The notes below the pieces were generated by a model. The model searched no databases. It saw only the letters and a program-made list of their open reading frames with translations, and was not told the origin of the DNA. A program made the translations under genes and the position numbers. Below are positions 36,783 through 45,880 of a stretch of 64,000 nucleotides of DNA, piece by piece (positions within the stretch are counted from its first letter, which is position 1; every line of letters starts with the position of its first letter). This DNA is from Trabulsiella odontotermitis (GTDB lineage Bacteria; Pseudomonadota; Gammaproteobacteria; Enterobacterales; Enterobacteriaceae), in contig NZ_LIFX01000009.1 of the NCBI RefSeq assembly GCF_001297775.1, positions 124,001 to 188,000 of the forward strand, given 5' to 3'.

Positions 36783-37217
36783 GTGAAAAGCACAAGTGAT
36801 CTGTTTAACGAAATCATTCCACTTGGACGCTTAATCCATATGGTCAACCAGAAAAAAGATCGTTTACTCAACGACTATCTGTCGCCGCTGGACATCACCG
36901 CTACGCAGTTCAAAGTGCTGTGTTCCATTCGCTGCCAGGTGTGTATTCCCCCGGTTGAACTGAAAAAGGTGTTGTCCGTTGATTTAGGCGCCCTGACCAG
37001 AATGCTCGATCGGCTGATTAGCAGGGGATGGATCGAGCGCCTGCCTAACCCGAATGACAAGCGTGGCGTGCTGGTGCAACTGACACCAGAAGGCGCCGCA
37101 ATATGTGAGCAATGCCACCAACGCGTGGGCCAGGACCTGCACCAGGAATTAATTAAAAACCTAACGGCAGACGAACTTACTCAACTCGAACTGCTGCTCA
37201 AAAAAATTCTGTTATAA
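36783..37217 (+). CDS. marR: MarR, repressor of the mar operon
   Basis: A 144-residue winged-helix repressor released by phenolic ligands such as salicylate. The GTG start at 36783 gives VKSTSDLFNEIIPLGRL, matching E. coli MarR. The wing region RLPNPNDKRGVLVQLTPEG and Cys80-type segment (RMLDRLISRGWIERL) are intact, so no derepressing mutation is evident. In-frame codons further upstream cover the operator and are not the gene. It is followed by marA after 17 bp. Confidence 0.97.
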   Translation: MKSTSDLFNEIIPLGRLIHMVNQKKDRLLNDYLSPLDITATQFKVLCSIRCQVCIPPVELKKVLSVDLGALTRMLDRLISRGWIERLPNPNDKRGVLVQLTPEGAAICEQCHQRVGQDLHQELIKNLTADELTQLELLLKKILL

Positions 37218-37234
37218 GCAGAAAGAGGTAGACG

Positions 37235-37618
37235 ATGTCCAGACGAAATACCGACGCCATAACCATTCATAGCATTTTGGACTGGATCGAAGACAACCTG
37301 GAGACGCCGCTGTCGCTGGAAAAAGTGTCAGAGCGTTCCGGTTATTCGAAATGGCACCTGCAACGAATGTTTAAAAAAGAGACCGGTCATTCACTTGGTC
37401 AATATATTCGCAGCCGCAAGCTGACCGAGATCGCGCAGCAACTCAAACAGAGTAACGAGCCGATCCTCTATCTCGCTGAGCGCTACGGCTTTGAGTCACA
37501 GCAGACGCTGACGCGGACGTTCAAGAACTATTTCGACGTGCCGCCGCACAAGTACCGCGTGACCAATATGCCCGGTGAATCGCGTTATCTCTACCCTATT
37601 AATAACTGTAACTGTTAA
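37235..37618 (+). CDS. marA: MarA, multiple antibiotic resistance activator
   Basis: A 127-residue AraC/XylS activator made of two helix-turn-helix motifs ([40 protein letters not shown]) and no ligand domain. It activates efflux, porin and stress genes through marboxes. The DNA-binding core is near identical to E. coli MarA; only the last residues ([10 protein letters not shown]) diverge. Ribosome binding site AAAGAGG. Confidence 0.98.
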   Translation: MSRRNTDAITIHSILDWIEDNLETPLSLEKVSERSGYSKWHLQRMFKKETGHSLGQYIRSRKLTEIAQQLKQSNEPILYLAERYGFESQQTLTRTFKNYFDVPPHKYRVTNMPGESRYLYPINNCNC

Positions 37619-37647
37619 TCGCCTGCATTAGACGTATTGAGGAAATC

Positions 37648-37866
37648 ATGAAACTGTTCGTCTCCGCCGCCCTCGCCTTACTGGCGCTGGCTTCCGGCCA
37701 GAGTTTTGCGGAGCAATCCACAACCCATGCCAGTCAACCCGCGCGTGACGCCATGATGATGCCGACCGCGCAGAACCAGTCGCCGTTTGATTTTAATCAT
37801 ATGGCGGCCGGTAGTGACAAATCCGACGAACTGGGTGTGCCTTATTACAATAAGCACAGCCAGTAA
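37648..37866 (+). CDS. marB: MarB, periplasmic modulator of the mar operon
   Basis: A 72-residue small protein with a cleavable signal (MKLFVSAALALLALASGQSF ending near AEQ), encoded last in marRAB. In E. coli MarB lowers marA expression by an unclear route from the periplasm. The tail ELGVPYYNKHSQ is typical. AGGA lies upstream, and a strong terminator follows. Confidence 0.92.
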   Translation: MKLFVSAALALLALASGQSFAEQSTTHASQPARDAMMMPTAQNQSPFDFNHMAAGSDKSDELGVPYYNKHSQ

Positions 37867-37874
37867 CTCGTCTT

Positions 37875-37899
37875 GCCCCGCGATGCGGGGCTTTTTTTT
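37875..37899 (+). terminator. Rho-independent terminator of marRAB
   Basis: GCCCCGC (37875-37881) pairs with GCGGGGC (37885-37891) around GAT, followed by eight T. It abuts the convergent eamA stop. Confidence 0.93.
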
Positions 37900-38800
37900 A
37901 ACCTCTCACCGCCTTCACCCGCCGCCGGAACCGCAGTCCGAATACGTTGATAAACAGTCCTGCCATAATCAGTACCGCGCCGACCATCTGCAGCCCTGTC
38001 AACTTTTCGCCCAGTAATATCGCGGCGCTCGCCAGCCCGACTACCGGCACCAGCAACGACAACGGCGCCACACGCCAGGTTTCATACCGCCCGAGCAGCG
38101 AACCCCAGATGCCATATCCCACAATGGTGGCGATGAACGCCAGATAGACCAGCGATAAAATCGTCGTCATGTCGATCTCCACCACGCTCTGCAGCATCGC
38201 CGCCGGGCCATCCAGTAACAGTGAGGCCAGCATAAACGGCACAATCGGGATCAGCGCACTCCACACCACCAGTGACATCACCGCCGGACGGCTTTCGTGT
38301 TGCATGATGATTTTATTGAAGATATTGCCGCTGGCCCAGCACAGCGCCGCCGCCAGGGTCAGGAAAAAGCCCAACATAGAGACATCCTGCCCGGTCAGGC
38401 TGCCTTCAATCAGCACCAGCACGCCGAACACCGCGAGCGTGATCCCGGCGAATTGTTTGCCCTGCAGACGTTCGCCAAAAACAAAGGCGCCGAGAATAAT
38501 TGAAAAGAAGGCCTGCGCCTGCAGTACCAGCGAGGCGAGCCCGGCGGGCATGCCAAATTTAATGGCGCTGAACAGAAAAGCAAATTGCCCGAAACTAATG
38601 GTCAGCCCGTAGCCCAGCAGCAGCCGGAACGGGATCTTCGGTCTCATAACAAACAGCAAGGCCGGAAACGCCACCAGCATAAAGCGTAACCCCGCCAGCA
38701 TCAGTGGCGGCATATTGTGTAAACCCACTTTGATGACGACAAAATTGAGCCCCCAAACCACAACCACCAGCAACGCCAGTAGCCCGTCTTTTCGCGTCAT
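37898..38800 (-). CDS. eamA: EamA, cysteine/O-acetylserine exporter
   Basis: A 300-residue DMT-superfamily exporter with ten helices in two EamA repeats; E. coli EamA (YdeD) exports O-acetylserine and cysteine. It starts MTRKDGLLALLVVVVWGLNF and carries the second-repeat entry LTLAAALCWASGNIFNKII. It is convergent with marB and divergent from ydeE, as in E. coli. Confidence 0.95.
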   Translation of the reverse strand: MTRKDGLLALLVVVVWGLNFVVIKVGLHNMPPLMLAGLRFMLVAFPALLFVMRPKIPFRLLLGYGLTISFGQFAFLFSAIKFGMPAGLASLVLQAQAFFSIILGAFVFGERLQGKQFAGITLAVFGVLVLIEGSLTGQDVSMLGFFLTLAAALCWASGNIFNKIIMQHESRPAVMSLVVWSALIPIVPFMLASLLLDGPAAMLQSVVEIDMTTILSLVYLAFIATIVGYGIWGSLLGRYETWRVAPLSLLVPVVGLASAAILLGEKLTGLQMVGAVLIMAGLFINVFGLRFRRRVKAVRG

Positions 38801-38895
38801 ACCTCGCTCCGTTTGTTCAATTTATGTAAACAGAATTAAAGTAACGAAAAAATCAATGCGCTGATAGATCATTAAATCCAGGAGGGTCAAAAAGC

Positions 38896-38911
38896 ACGTG
38901 TCGACATGTGT
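38896..38911. promoter_or_regulatory. Candidate operator between eamA and ydeE
   Basis: CACGTGTCGACATGTG is a 16-bp inverted repeat with one mismatched pair, centred on GTCGAC. It sits in the divergent gap, 95 bp from the eamA start and 80 bp from the ydeE start. It looks like a dimer binding site; the protein is unknown. Confidence 0.4.
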
Positions 38912-38991
38912 TCAGCTATACAACACCCCGCATGCCGTGTTACTCCTGATATGACACAACCTCATGACAAAAAAAATATCTGGGCAGGAAA

Positions 38992-40182
38992 ATGAACTCA
39001 AACACCCGGCGCTCAACCTCAGCGCTGCTGGCGTCGTCGTTGCTGTTAACCATTGGCCGTGGCGCAACATTACCGTTTATGACCATCTACCTGACGCGGC
39101 AGTTTGCGCTTGGCGTCGATCAGATTGGTTACGCGATGACGGTCGCGATGACCATTGGCGTGGTCTTCAGTCTGGCGTTCGGCATTCTCGCCGATAAGTT
39201 TGATAAAAAACGCTACATGCTGATTTCCATCGCCGCATTTATTAGCGGTTTTGTCGCTATTCCGCTGGTGAATAACGTTGTGTTGGTGGTGCTTTTTTTC
39301 GCCGTCATCAACTGTGCCTATTCCGTTTTTGCGACAGTACTGAAAGCCTACTTTGCCGATACGCTGGAGTCCGCCGCGAAAGCGCGCATTTTCTCGCTCA
39401 ACTACACTTTCCTGAATATGGGCTGGACCGTCGGGCCGCCGCTCGGCACCTGGCTTGTCATGTACAGCATCAACCTGCCGTTCTGGCTGGCCGCCATTTG
39501 CGCCGCTTTCCCGATGGTGTTTATTCAGCTGTGGGTGCAACGCATTGCGGTAACCGCATCGCAAGAAAACGCCAGTGCCTGGTCGCCGTCGGTGTTGCTG
39601 CATGATCGCGCGTTATTCTGGTTCACCCTCTCCGGGCTGCTGGCCTCGTTTGTGGGCGGATCGTTCGCCTCGTGCCTGTCACAGTATGTGCTGGCGGTGG
39701 CCAACAGTGATTTTGCCGAAAAAGTGATTGCCGTGATCCTGCCGGTAAACGCGGCGGTGGTGGTCACGTTGCAGTACGCCATTGGCCGTAAGCTGACGGC
39801 GAATAACATTCGCCCGCTGATGACCGTCGGTACGCTCTTTTTCCTGCTTGGACTGGTGGGCTTTATGCTTTCCGGGTCCAGCCTGATTTTCTGGGGAATT
39901 TCCGCCGCTGTCTTTACCATTGGCGAAGTGATTTATGCACCTGGCGAATACATGCTGATCGACAACATCGCACCGCCGGGGCTGAAAGCCAGCTATTTTT
40001 CCGCTCAGGCGCTGGGCTGGCTTGGCGCGGCGTTTAACCCGCTGATCACCGGTGCTATTCTGACGACGCTGCCGCCCTGGTCGCTGTTCGCCATTCTGAT
40101 GGCCGCGATTGTAGTGGCATGGATGATGATCCTGCGAGGGATGCGCGTCAGCCCGCGCGAAGGGTTGTTCAGCGCCGTCTGA
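38992..40182 (+). CDS. ydeE: YdeE, MFS dipeptide exporter
   Basis: A 396-residue twelve-helix MFS transporter; the E. coli protein has 395 and is linked to dipeptide and amino acid analogue efflux. It starts MNSNTRRSTSALLASSLLLT with AGGA four bases upstream. The A-motif-like loop FGILADKFDKKRYMLI follows helix 2. An overlapping ORF in another frame (38964-39197) is a shadow. Confidence 0.94.
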   Translation: MNSNTRRSTSALLASSLLLTIGRGATLPFMTIYLTRQFALGVDQIGYAMTVAMTIGVVFSLAFGILADKFDKKRYMLISIAAFISGFVAIPLVNNVVLVVLFFAVINCAYSVFATVLKAYFADTLESAAKARIFSLNYTFLNMGWTVGPPLGTWLVMYSINLPFWLAAICAAFPMVFIQLWVQRIAVTASQENASAWSPSVLLHDRALFWFTLSGLLASFVGGSFASCLSQYVLAVANSDFAEKVIAVILPVNAAVVVTLQYAIGRKLTANNIRPLMTVGTLFFLLGLVGFMLSGSSLIFWGISAAVFTIGEVIYAPGEYMLIDNIAPPGLKASYFSAQALGWLGAAFNPLITGAILTTLPPWSLFAILMAAIVVAWMMILRGMRVSPREGLFSAV

Positions 40183-40250
40183 CAGCTGTCGGGTCGCTGT
40201 CGTCCTGCTGTCGGGTTGGGATCGTGTTGCTTTCTCATGCCCTGTCGGAC
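40181..40250. promoter_or_regulatory. CTGTCG repeat array upstream of the XRE regulator
   Basis: CTGTCGGGT (40186), CTGTCGTCC (40197) and CTGTCGGGT (40208) start exactly 11 bp apart, one helical turn. A fourth copy, CTGTCGGAC, begins at 40242, three turns further plus one base. The first copy forms the palindrome GACAGCTGTC (40181-40190) and lies at the ydeE stop. The array ends 36 bp before the XRE gene, so it is a good candidate for a cooperative autoregulatory operator. Confidence 0.55.
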
Positions 40251-40285
40251 ACTCAATGCGGAATTATTCATTCGGAGAAGGTGTT

Positions 40286-40753
40286 ATGAACGGCACTAAC
40301 CAGGTAAAAGCATTACGTCTGAAAAGAGCGTGGTCGCAGGAGCAACTGGCCGAGATGACAGACGTCAGCGTACGAACCATTCAACGCATTGAAAATGGCG
40401 AAAGACCAAGCCTTGAGACATTGAGCGCGCTGGCGGCAGTGTTTGAAGTCAGCGTGGCGGATCTGTCGATGGCGCCTGTCGACGGTGAAGCACCGCTCGA
40501 TCAACGCATCAGCGACGCCCGGCAGCAGGTTGAGCAGGAATCGCATTTCTGGCGCGCGGTACTGACCGCCGTAGTGATTTGCGCACTGCTATTTGTGCTC
40601 AATCGCATGACCGGACCCGGCTATCTCTGGTCATTATGGGTGATGGCTATCTGGGGGGCACTGCTGGTAATCCGCGGGCTGCGCCTGTTCATGTTTGCCG
40701 GGGCTATTGAGCGCTGGAAGAAAACCCGCTTACAGCGTTTGTTAAGGAAGTGA
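40286..40753 (+). CDS. XRE-type regulator with two C-terminal membrane helices
   Basis: A 155-residue protein. An N-terminal Cro/C1-type helix-turn-helix (residues about 6-60: LRLKRAWSQEQLAEMTDVSV, RTIQRIENGERPS) is joined to two hydrophobic helices (about 93-112 and 117-135) and a basic tail (ERWKKTRLQRLLRK). This HTH-2TM layout suggests a membrane-tethered DNA-binding protein. The start at 40286 follows GGAGAAGG. The repeat array upstream is its likely operator. The signal is unknown. Confidence 0.82.
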   Translation: MNGTNQVKALRLKRAWSQEQLAEMTDVSVRTIQRIENGERPSLETLSALAAVFEVSVADLSMAPVDGEAPLDQRISDARQQVEQESHFWRAVLTAVVICALLFVLNRMTGPGYLWSLWVMAIWGALLVIRGLRLFMFAGAIERWKKTRLQRLLRK

Positions 40754-40766
40754 CAGTGTCACGAAT

Positions 40767-41778
40767 TTATACTTCACTCACCTGCATATTGGCAGGCGTG
40801 AAGCGCAGATAAAGCAGCGTTAGCAGGCAAATCGCCGCGCCAGCCCAGAACGTATACTCTGCACCCCACTGTTCCCAGATCACACCGGCGCAGACGCTGG
40901 CGAGTAACAGCCCGACGCCACTGACCATGCTGAAAATACCGAAAGCCGTGCCCCGCAGATCCTGGGGTGCGGTTTTCGCGATCATCGCCGCCAGTAACCC
41001 TTGTGACATCCCCATATGTACGCCCCACAAGGCCACACCAATAATGATGCCGACCCAGTGAGAACTGATTGCCAGCACGATGTCAGCGGCAATCAGCACA
41101 ACCACACCCAGTTGCAGCAACCGGGTGTGGCTCATGGCATCAGAGAGTTTACCGAAGGGATACGCGGAGAAAAAATAGAGCAGATTCATAGCCACCATCA
41201 CCAGTGGGATCAGCGCCAGCGGAATGCCAGCCTGCTGGGCGCGCAACACCAGAAACGCCTCGCTGAAACGTGCGAGGGTGACATAGCAGCATCAGTGCAA
41301 CGGCCAGTAGCGGTCCCATAAACGCGCCGATGGTGTCCATCGACTGGCGCAGGCCGTAGGCCGCACCGCGGATTTCAGGCGGGGTGACATCCGCGACCAG
41401 CGCATCGCGCGGCGCACCACGGATCCCCTTCCCGACCCGGTCGATCAGCCGGGCACTGAGGATCATTCCTGATGTCGACGCGATGGCAAATAACGGTTTG
41501 CTCAGCGCTCCCAGCCCGTAACCGAGCAGCGCCAACCCTTTACGTTTTCCCAGATAGTCGCTGATCGCCCCTGAAAAGACTTTGATGATAAGCGCAGTGG
41601 CTTCCGCCAGCCCTTCGATAAGACCAATCAGAATAACGCTGGCGCCCAGAGTGGTGGCCATAAACAGCGGAAGTAAACTGTGGATGATTTCTGACGAGAT
41701 ATCCATCAGCATGCTGACGCCCCCGACGACCCAGACACCCTTTGGGATACGGCTTAACGTTGAGAACCGGGAAAACAT
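40767..41778 (-). pseudogene. MFS transporter with internal deletion
   Basis: The N-terminal half (from 41778; VWVVGGVSMLMDISSEIIHS to MDTIGAFMGPLLAVALMLL) and the C-terminal half (to 40767; TLARFSEAF, RAQQAGIPLALIPLVMVAMN onward) belong to one MFS permease but lie in different frames, meeting near 41270-41285. A direct join gives about 337 codons where the family usually has about 395-400, so roughly 60 codons of the middle (about helix 6 to the start of helix 7) are missing, and the join is out of frame. The right reading is a deletion rather than a simple sequencing frameshift. It is probably non-functional. Confidence 0.8.
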
Positions 41779-41912
41779 GTGGCAACTCCAGAGACACGAA
41801 AACCCGCATTAAAGCCTGAAAACGGGGCAATTATCAATAAACAGACAATACGCGAGCGTATAGTGGCAGAAACGAAGCGCGAACGCGCCTGACGAAGGAT
41901 TGTTTGCCCGAT

Positions 41913-42692
41913 ATGGAATTGCTGTTTTTTAAGCTGGTTGCCACACCGCTCTTATTGCTCGCCGCCACCCTCGCCGGACGCCGCTGGGGGGAAACGGTCG
42001 GCGGGCTTGTCGTCGGATTGCCGCTGACTTCCGGCCCGATATCACTGTTTCTGGCGCTCGAACAGGGGCCGGAATTTGCCACCCATGCCACCTCAGGATC
42101 GCTGTGCGCCACGGCGGCGCAGGCCTGTTTTGCTGTGGTGTATTGTCGCACGGCACAGTCTGGCTGGGGGAAAGCTCTGCTCGCGGCGACGGTTGCTTTT
42201 GCGCTTTCCGCTGGCCTGTTGCAGGGAAGCGCGTTCTCGCAAACGGCGCTGTTTGTCATCGATATTCTGGTGATGGCGCTGGCGCTGATTTTCATTCCGA
42301 AAACCACCTTCAAAAGCAGCAAACTCAGGCCGCCGCGTTGGGATCTGCCGGTCAGAATGCTGCTGATTGCGGCGCTGGTTGTGGCCGTCACGCTGCTGGC
42401 GCCGTTTGTCGGCGCGGGGGTGAGTGGTATCCTGGCGGCGTTCCCGCTGATGGCGACCATTCTGGCGGTGTTTGCCCAACGCAATCACGGCCCGCAGGCC
42501 GCACAGCAGGTGATGCGTGGGATGGTCGCAGGCTCGTTCAGTTTCGCGGTTTTCTTCTGGTCCCTTAGTCTGTTACTTCCCCGCTTCAGCCTGTTGATGG
42601 CCTACGCCATTGCTGTCGTGCTTGCGCTGCTGGTGCAGTCCATCTCTTTATTCCGCATGCAACGACCGACGCCGAACACGCTGGCACATTAA
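41913..42692 (+). CDS. Membrane protein with two homologous halves, function unknown
   Basis: A 259-residue integral membrane protein with about eight helices. Each half has a matching motif: GLPLTSGPISLFLALEQGP near residue 40 and AAFPLMATILAVFAQRNHGP near residue 180, which suggests an internal duplication. The layout recalls GlpM-like membrane proteins, but I cannot assign a function. The start is uncertain: ATG 41913 is used, while TTG 41904 is better spaced from GAAGGA. It is divergent from the MFS pseudogene. Confidence 0.7.
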   Translation: MELLFFKLVATPLLLLAATLAGRRWGETVGGLVVGLPLTSGPISLFLALEQGPEFATHATSGSLCATAAQACFAVVYCRTAQSGWGKALLAATVAFALSAGLLQGSAFSQTALFVIDILVMALALIFIPKTTFKSSKLRPPRWDLPVRMLLIAALVVAVTLLAPFVGAGVSGILAAFPLMATILAVFAQRNHGPQAAQQVMRGMVAGSFSFAVFFWSLSLLLPRFSLLMAYAIAVVLALLVQSISLFRMQRPTPNTLAH

Positions 42693-42699
42693 GGCAGGC

Positions 42700-42724
42700 A
42701 AAAAAAACCGCCAGTGACTGGCGG
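42700..42724 (-). terminator. Rho-independent terminator downstream of dcp
   Basis: On the reverse strand CCGCCAG (42724-42718) pairs with CTGGCGG (42714-42708) around a 3-nt loop, followed by eight U. It lies about 125 bp past the dcp stop and 8 bp past the convergent gene's stop. Confidence 0.8.
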
Positions 42725-42848
42725 CAAATGCTTGCATGGATAGATTCGTTTTTTACTTTTCGCACAAACCCTCTTTTCCGTGTGGCGTTTATGCGATCAG
42801 CACTACGCTATCATGCGTATCTTCAATAGAGTCTAAACGACGGCAGTA

Positions 42849-44900
42849 TTATGCCTCGTCGCTTAATCCCCGGTTTTTCAGCATCGGTTCGATAGCCGGA
42901 TCGTGACCGCGCCATGTGCGGTACAGCGCTTCCAGATCTTCGCTGTTGCCCCGGGAAAGGATCGCTTCGCGAAAACGCTGGCCGTTTTCCCGGCTCAAAC
43001 CACCCTGTTCGACAAACCACTGGTAGCCATCGTCCGCCAGCATTTGCGTCCACAAATAGGCGTAATAGCCCGCCGCATAGCCGCCACCAAAAATGTGGGC
43101 AAAATAGCTGCTGCGATAGCGCGGCGGTACCGCCTCAAGCAGCAGGTTTTCCGCCCGCAACGCCGTCTCTTCAAACTGCACCACATCCCCAGGCAGCGTC
43201 TGCGTTTGCAGACTGTGCCAGTGCATATCCAGCAGCGCCGCGCTCAGCAGCTCCGTCATGTCATAACCTTTGTTGAAGGTCGCGGCGCGGAACACACTGT
43301 CGCGCAGCGCATCCGGCATCGGCTCCCCACTCTGGTAATGACGGGCGTAATGGGCAAACACCTGCGGTTCGCTGGCCCAGTGTTCGTTGATCTGCGACGG
43401 AAACTCGACAAAATCGCGCGGCGTGCGGGTGCCGGACAACCCCGGATAGCGTTGTTCGGCAAACAGCCCGTGTAGCGCATGGCCAAACTCATGAAACATC
43501 GTAATGACGTCATCCCAGGAGAGCAGCGCGGCGCATCCGGCGGCAGGCTTCTGGTAATTGCAGACGTTGTAAATCACCGGGCGCGCGTCGAGCAGCGTCG
43601 ATTGCTGGACAAAGTTATCCATCCACGCGCCGCCGGATTTCGAATCACGGGCAAAAAAATCGCCATAGAACAGCGCCAGCCCTTCACCATTCGCATCAAA
43701 TATTTCCCAGACGCGGACATCCGGGTGATACACGGGAATATCCGGGCGCTCAACAAAACGCAGGCCGAACAGCTGCGAGGCCGCCCAGAATACGCCGTCA
43801 TGCAGTACCCGGTTGAGTTCGAAATAGGGTTTAATCTGGCTTTCATCAAGGGCGTATTTCGCCCGGCGCACCTGCTCGCTGTAGAACAGCCAGTCCCACG
43901 CCTGAACCGTAAAGCGGCCCTGTTGATCGTCGATCACCTTCTGGATGTCGGCCTGTTCCGCCAGTGCACGATGACGTGCCGCAGGCGCGATTTTACGCAT
44001 AAAGTCCAGCGCCGCCTGCGGCGTTTTCGCCATCTGATCGGCAATGCTCCAGCTGGCATAATCGTCAAAACCGAGCAGCTCCGCCTGGCGGGCGCGAACG
44101 GCGACGATCTTCAGTACCAGCTCGCGCGTATCGTTGGCATCCCCTTTCAGATTGCGCATTTTGCCCGCGTTGAACAGGTTTTCCCGCGTCTGCCTGTCGG
44201 TCAGTGCCGCCAGCGCCGGTTGTTGCGTGGTGTTGGTCAGCGTCAGCAGCCAGCGATCGTTCAGTCCTTTCGCCTGCGCGGCTTCTTTGGCGGCGGTAAT
44301 GTCGTCATCGGACAGCCCGTCAAGTTGATGGCGGTAATCCACCACCAGTCCGCCCGCTTTGACGGCGGCCAGCAGTCGCTGACTGAACTGGCTGCTGAGT
44401 GTGGCGATTTGCGTATTAAGCGCTTTCAACTCGCGTTTCTGCTCTGCCGGAAGCGTCGCCCCGGCCAGTAAAAATTGCTGTCTGACCACCTCGGTCAGGC
44501 GTAAGGATTCCGCATCCAGCCCCAGCGAATCCCGCTGTTGCCAGACTGTTTCGACCCGGCTGAACAGCGCATCATTGAGATAAATATCGTTCGCCAGTTC
44601 GGCAAGCTCCGCCGAAAAGGCTTCATCCAGTTGCTGGAGTGTGTCGTTGGTATTGGCCGACGCCATCGCGAAAAAGACCTGCGTCACCCGGGACAGCATC
44701 TCGCCGCTCTTTTCCAGCGCCTCGAAGGTATTGGTAAACGTCGCGGGCGCCGGGTTACTGGCAATTGCCGCAATCTCTGCCCGTTTGTGGCGCACACCTT
44801 CATCAAAGGCCGGACGGTAGTGGCTGTCCTCGATGCGGTCAAACGGCGGCGCCTGATACGGCAACAGGCTGGCTTCGAAAAAGGGGTTATTTGCAGGCAT
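42849..44900 (-). CDS. dcp: Dcp, dipeptidyl carboxypeptidase
   Basis: M3-family zinc peptidase of 683 residues that removes C-terminal dipeptides; cytoplasmic, as there is no signal peptide. The zinc motif is HEFGH with His470 (FHEFGHALHGLF), the same number as in E. coli Dcp. YRSSYFAHIFGGGYAAGYYAY carries the downstream substrate-binding His/Tyr residues (split: YRSSYFAHIFGG, GYAAGYYAYLW). The start at 44900 (MPANNPFFEASLLPYQ) follows GGGAGAAG; ATG 44903 is adjacent, and the longer upstream reading is not needed. Confidence 0.96.
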   Translation of the reverse strand: MPANNPFFEASLLPYQAPPFDRIEDSHYRPAFDEGVRHKRAEIAAIASNPAPATFTNTFEALEKSGEMLSRVTQVFFAMASANTNDTLQQLDEAFSAELAELANDIYLNDALFSRVETVWQQRDSLGLDAESLRLTEVVRQQFLLAGATLPAEQKRELKALNTQIATLSSQFSQRLLAAVKAGGLVVDYRHQLDGLSDDDITAAKEAAQAKGLNDRWLLTLTNTTQQPALAALTDRQTRENLFNAGKMRNLKGDANDTRELVLKIVAVRARQAELLGFDDYASWSIADQMAKTPQAALDFMRKIAPAARHRALAEQADIQKVIDDQQGRFTVQAWDWLFYSEQVRRAKYALDESQIKPYFELNRVLHDGVFWAASQLFGLRFVERPDIPVYHPDVRVWEIFDANGEGLALFYGDFFARDSKSGGAWMDNFVQQSTLLDARPVIYNVCNYQKPAAGCAALLSWDDVITMFHEFGHALHGLFAEQRYPGLSGTRTPRDFVEFPSQINEHWASEPQVFAHYARHYQSGEPMPDALRDSVFRAATFNKGYDMTELLSAALLDMHWHSLQTQTLPGDVVQFEETALRAENLLLEAVPPRYRSSYFAHIFGGGYAAGYYAYLWTQMLADDGYQWFVEQGGLSRENGQRFREAILSRGNSEDLEALYRTWRGHDPAIEPMLKNRGLSDEA

Positions 44901-45043
44901 CATCTTCTCCCGGAATTTCAGTACATTGCCCAGAGTAGGCGTCACCTGCGAAAACCGCAATGCTTTCGCCGCTGGCATACTTTTTCACCCGTGCCAGATC
45001 GTGCTATGGTAGTACGACATAAAAAGCGTTGAGGAACAGTGAG

Positions 45044-45790
45044 ATGATTGTACTGGTAACCGGAGCAACTGCAGGTTTTGGTGAATGCATTACTCGTCGT
45101 TTTGTCGCCAACGGGCATAAAGTGATTGCCACGGGCCGTCGCCAGGAGCGTTTGCAGGAATTAAAAGAGGCGCTGGGCGACAATGTGCTGACCGCTCAAC
45201 TGGACGTGCGCAATCGCGCCGCCATCGAAGAGATGATCGCTAACCTCCCTGCCGACTGGCGCGACATCGATGTTCTGGTGAACAACGCCGGTCTGGCGCT
45301 TGGCATGGAGCCTGCGCATAAGGCCAGCGTGGAAGACTGGGAAACGATGATCGACACCAATAACAAAGGGCTGGTTTACATGACCCGCGCGGTGCTGCCG
45401 GGCATGGTGGCGCGCAACCGCGGTCACATTATCAACATCGGTTCGACCGCGGGTAGCTGGCCGTATGCCGGTGGCAACGTGTATGGCGCCACAAAAGCGT
45501 TCGTTCGTCAGTTCAGCCTGAATCTGCGCACCGACCTGCATGGCACGGCGATCCGTGTGACGGACGTTGAGCCTGGCCTCGTGGGCGGAACCGAATTCTC
45601 CAACGTACGTTTCAAAGGCGACGACGCGAAAGCGGATAAGACCTACGAAAATACCACGGCGCTCTCCGCCGAAGACGTGACGGAAACCGTTTGGTGGGTG
45701 GCGACACTGCCAAAACATGTCAACATCAACACGGTCGAAATGATGCCGGTCAGCCAGTCCTTCGCCGGTCTGAACGTCCATCGTTCCTGA
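45044..45790 (+). CDS. ydfG: YdfG, 3-hydroxy acid/L-allo-threonine dehydrogenase
   Basis: NADP-dependent short-chain dehydrogenase of 248 residues, as in E. coli, acting on 3-hydroxy acids, serine, L-allo-threonine and malonic semialdehyde. The cofactor motif TGATAGFGECITRRF starts at residue 6, and the catalytic Tyr/Lys lie in YGATKAFVRQF. The C-terminus NTVEMMPVSQSFAGL is characteristic. Ribosome binding site GAGGAAC. It is divergent from dcp. Confidence 0.96.
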   Translation: MIVLVTGATAGFGECITRRFVANGHKVIATGRRQERLQELKEALGDNVLTAQLDVRNRAAIEEMIANLPADWRDIDVLVNNAGLALGMEPAHKASVEDWETMIDTNNKGLVYMTRAVLPGMVARNRGHIINIGSTAGSWPYAGGNVYGATKAFVRQFSLNLRTDLHGTAIRVTDVEPGLVGGTEFSNVRFKGDDAKADKTYENTTALSAEDVTETVWWVATLPKHVNINTVEMMPVSQSFAGLNVHRS

Positions 45791-45880
45791 TAATCCCCCT
45801 GCCCGGCGTCTCGCCGGGTATGGGCGTGATGATGAATTAAGCGTAAAATAGCGCTGTTATTTACCAGAAAGTAAGAGCCA

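Noticed and set aside
43479..44471. 330-aa ORF on the + strand inside dcp
   Set aside because: Antisense shadow of a conserved gene with no recognisable family or ribosome binding site support.
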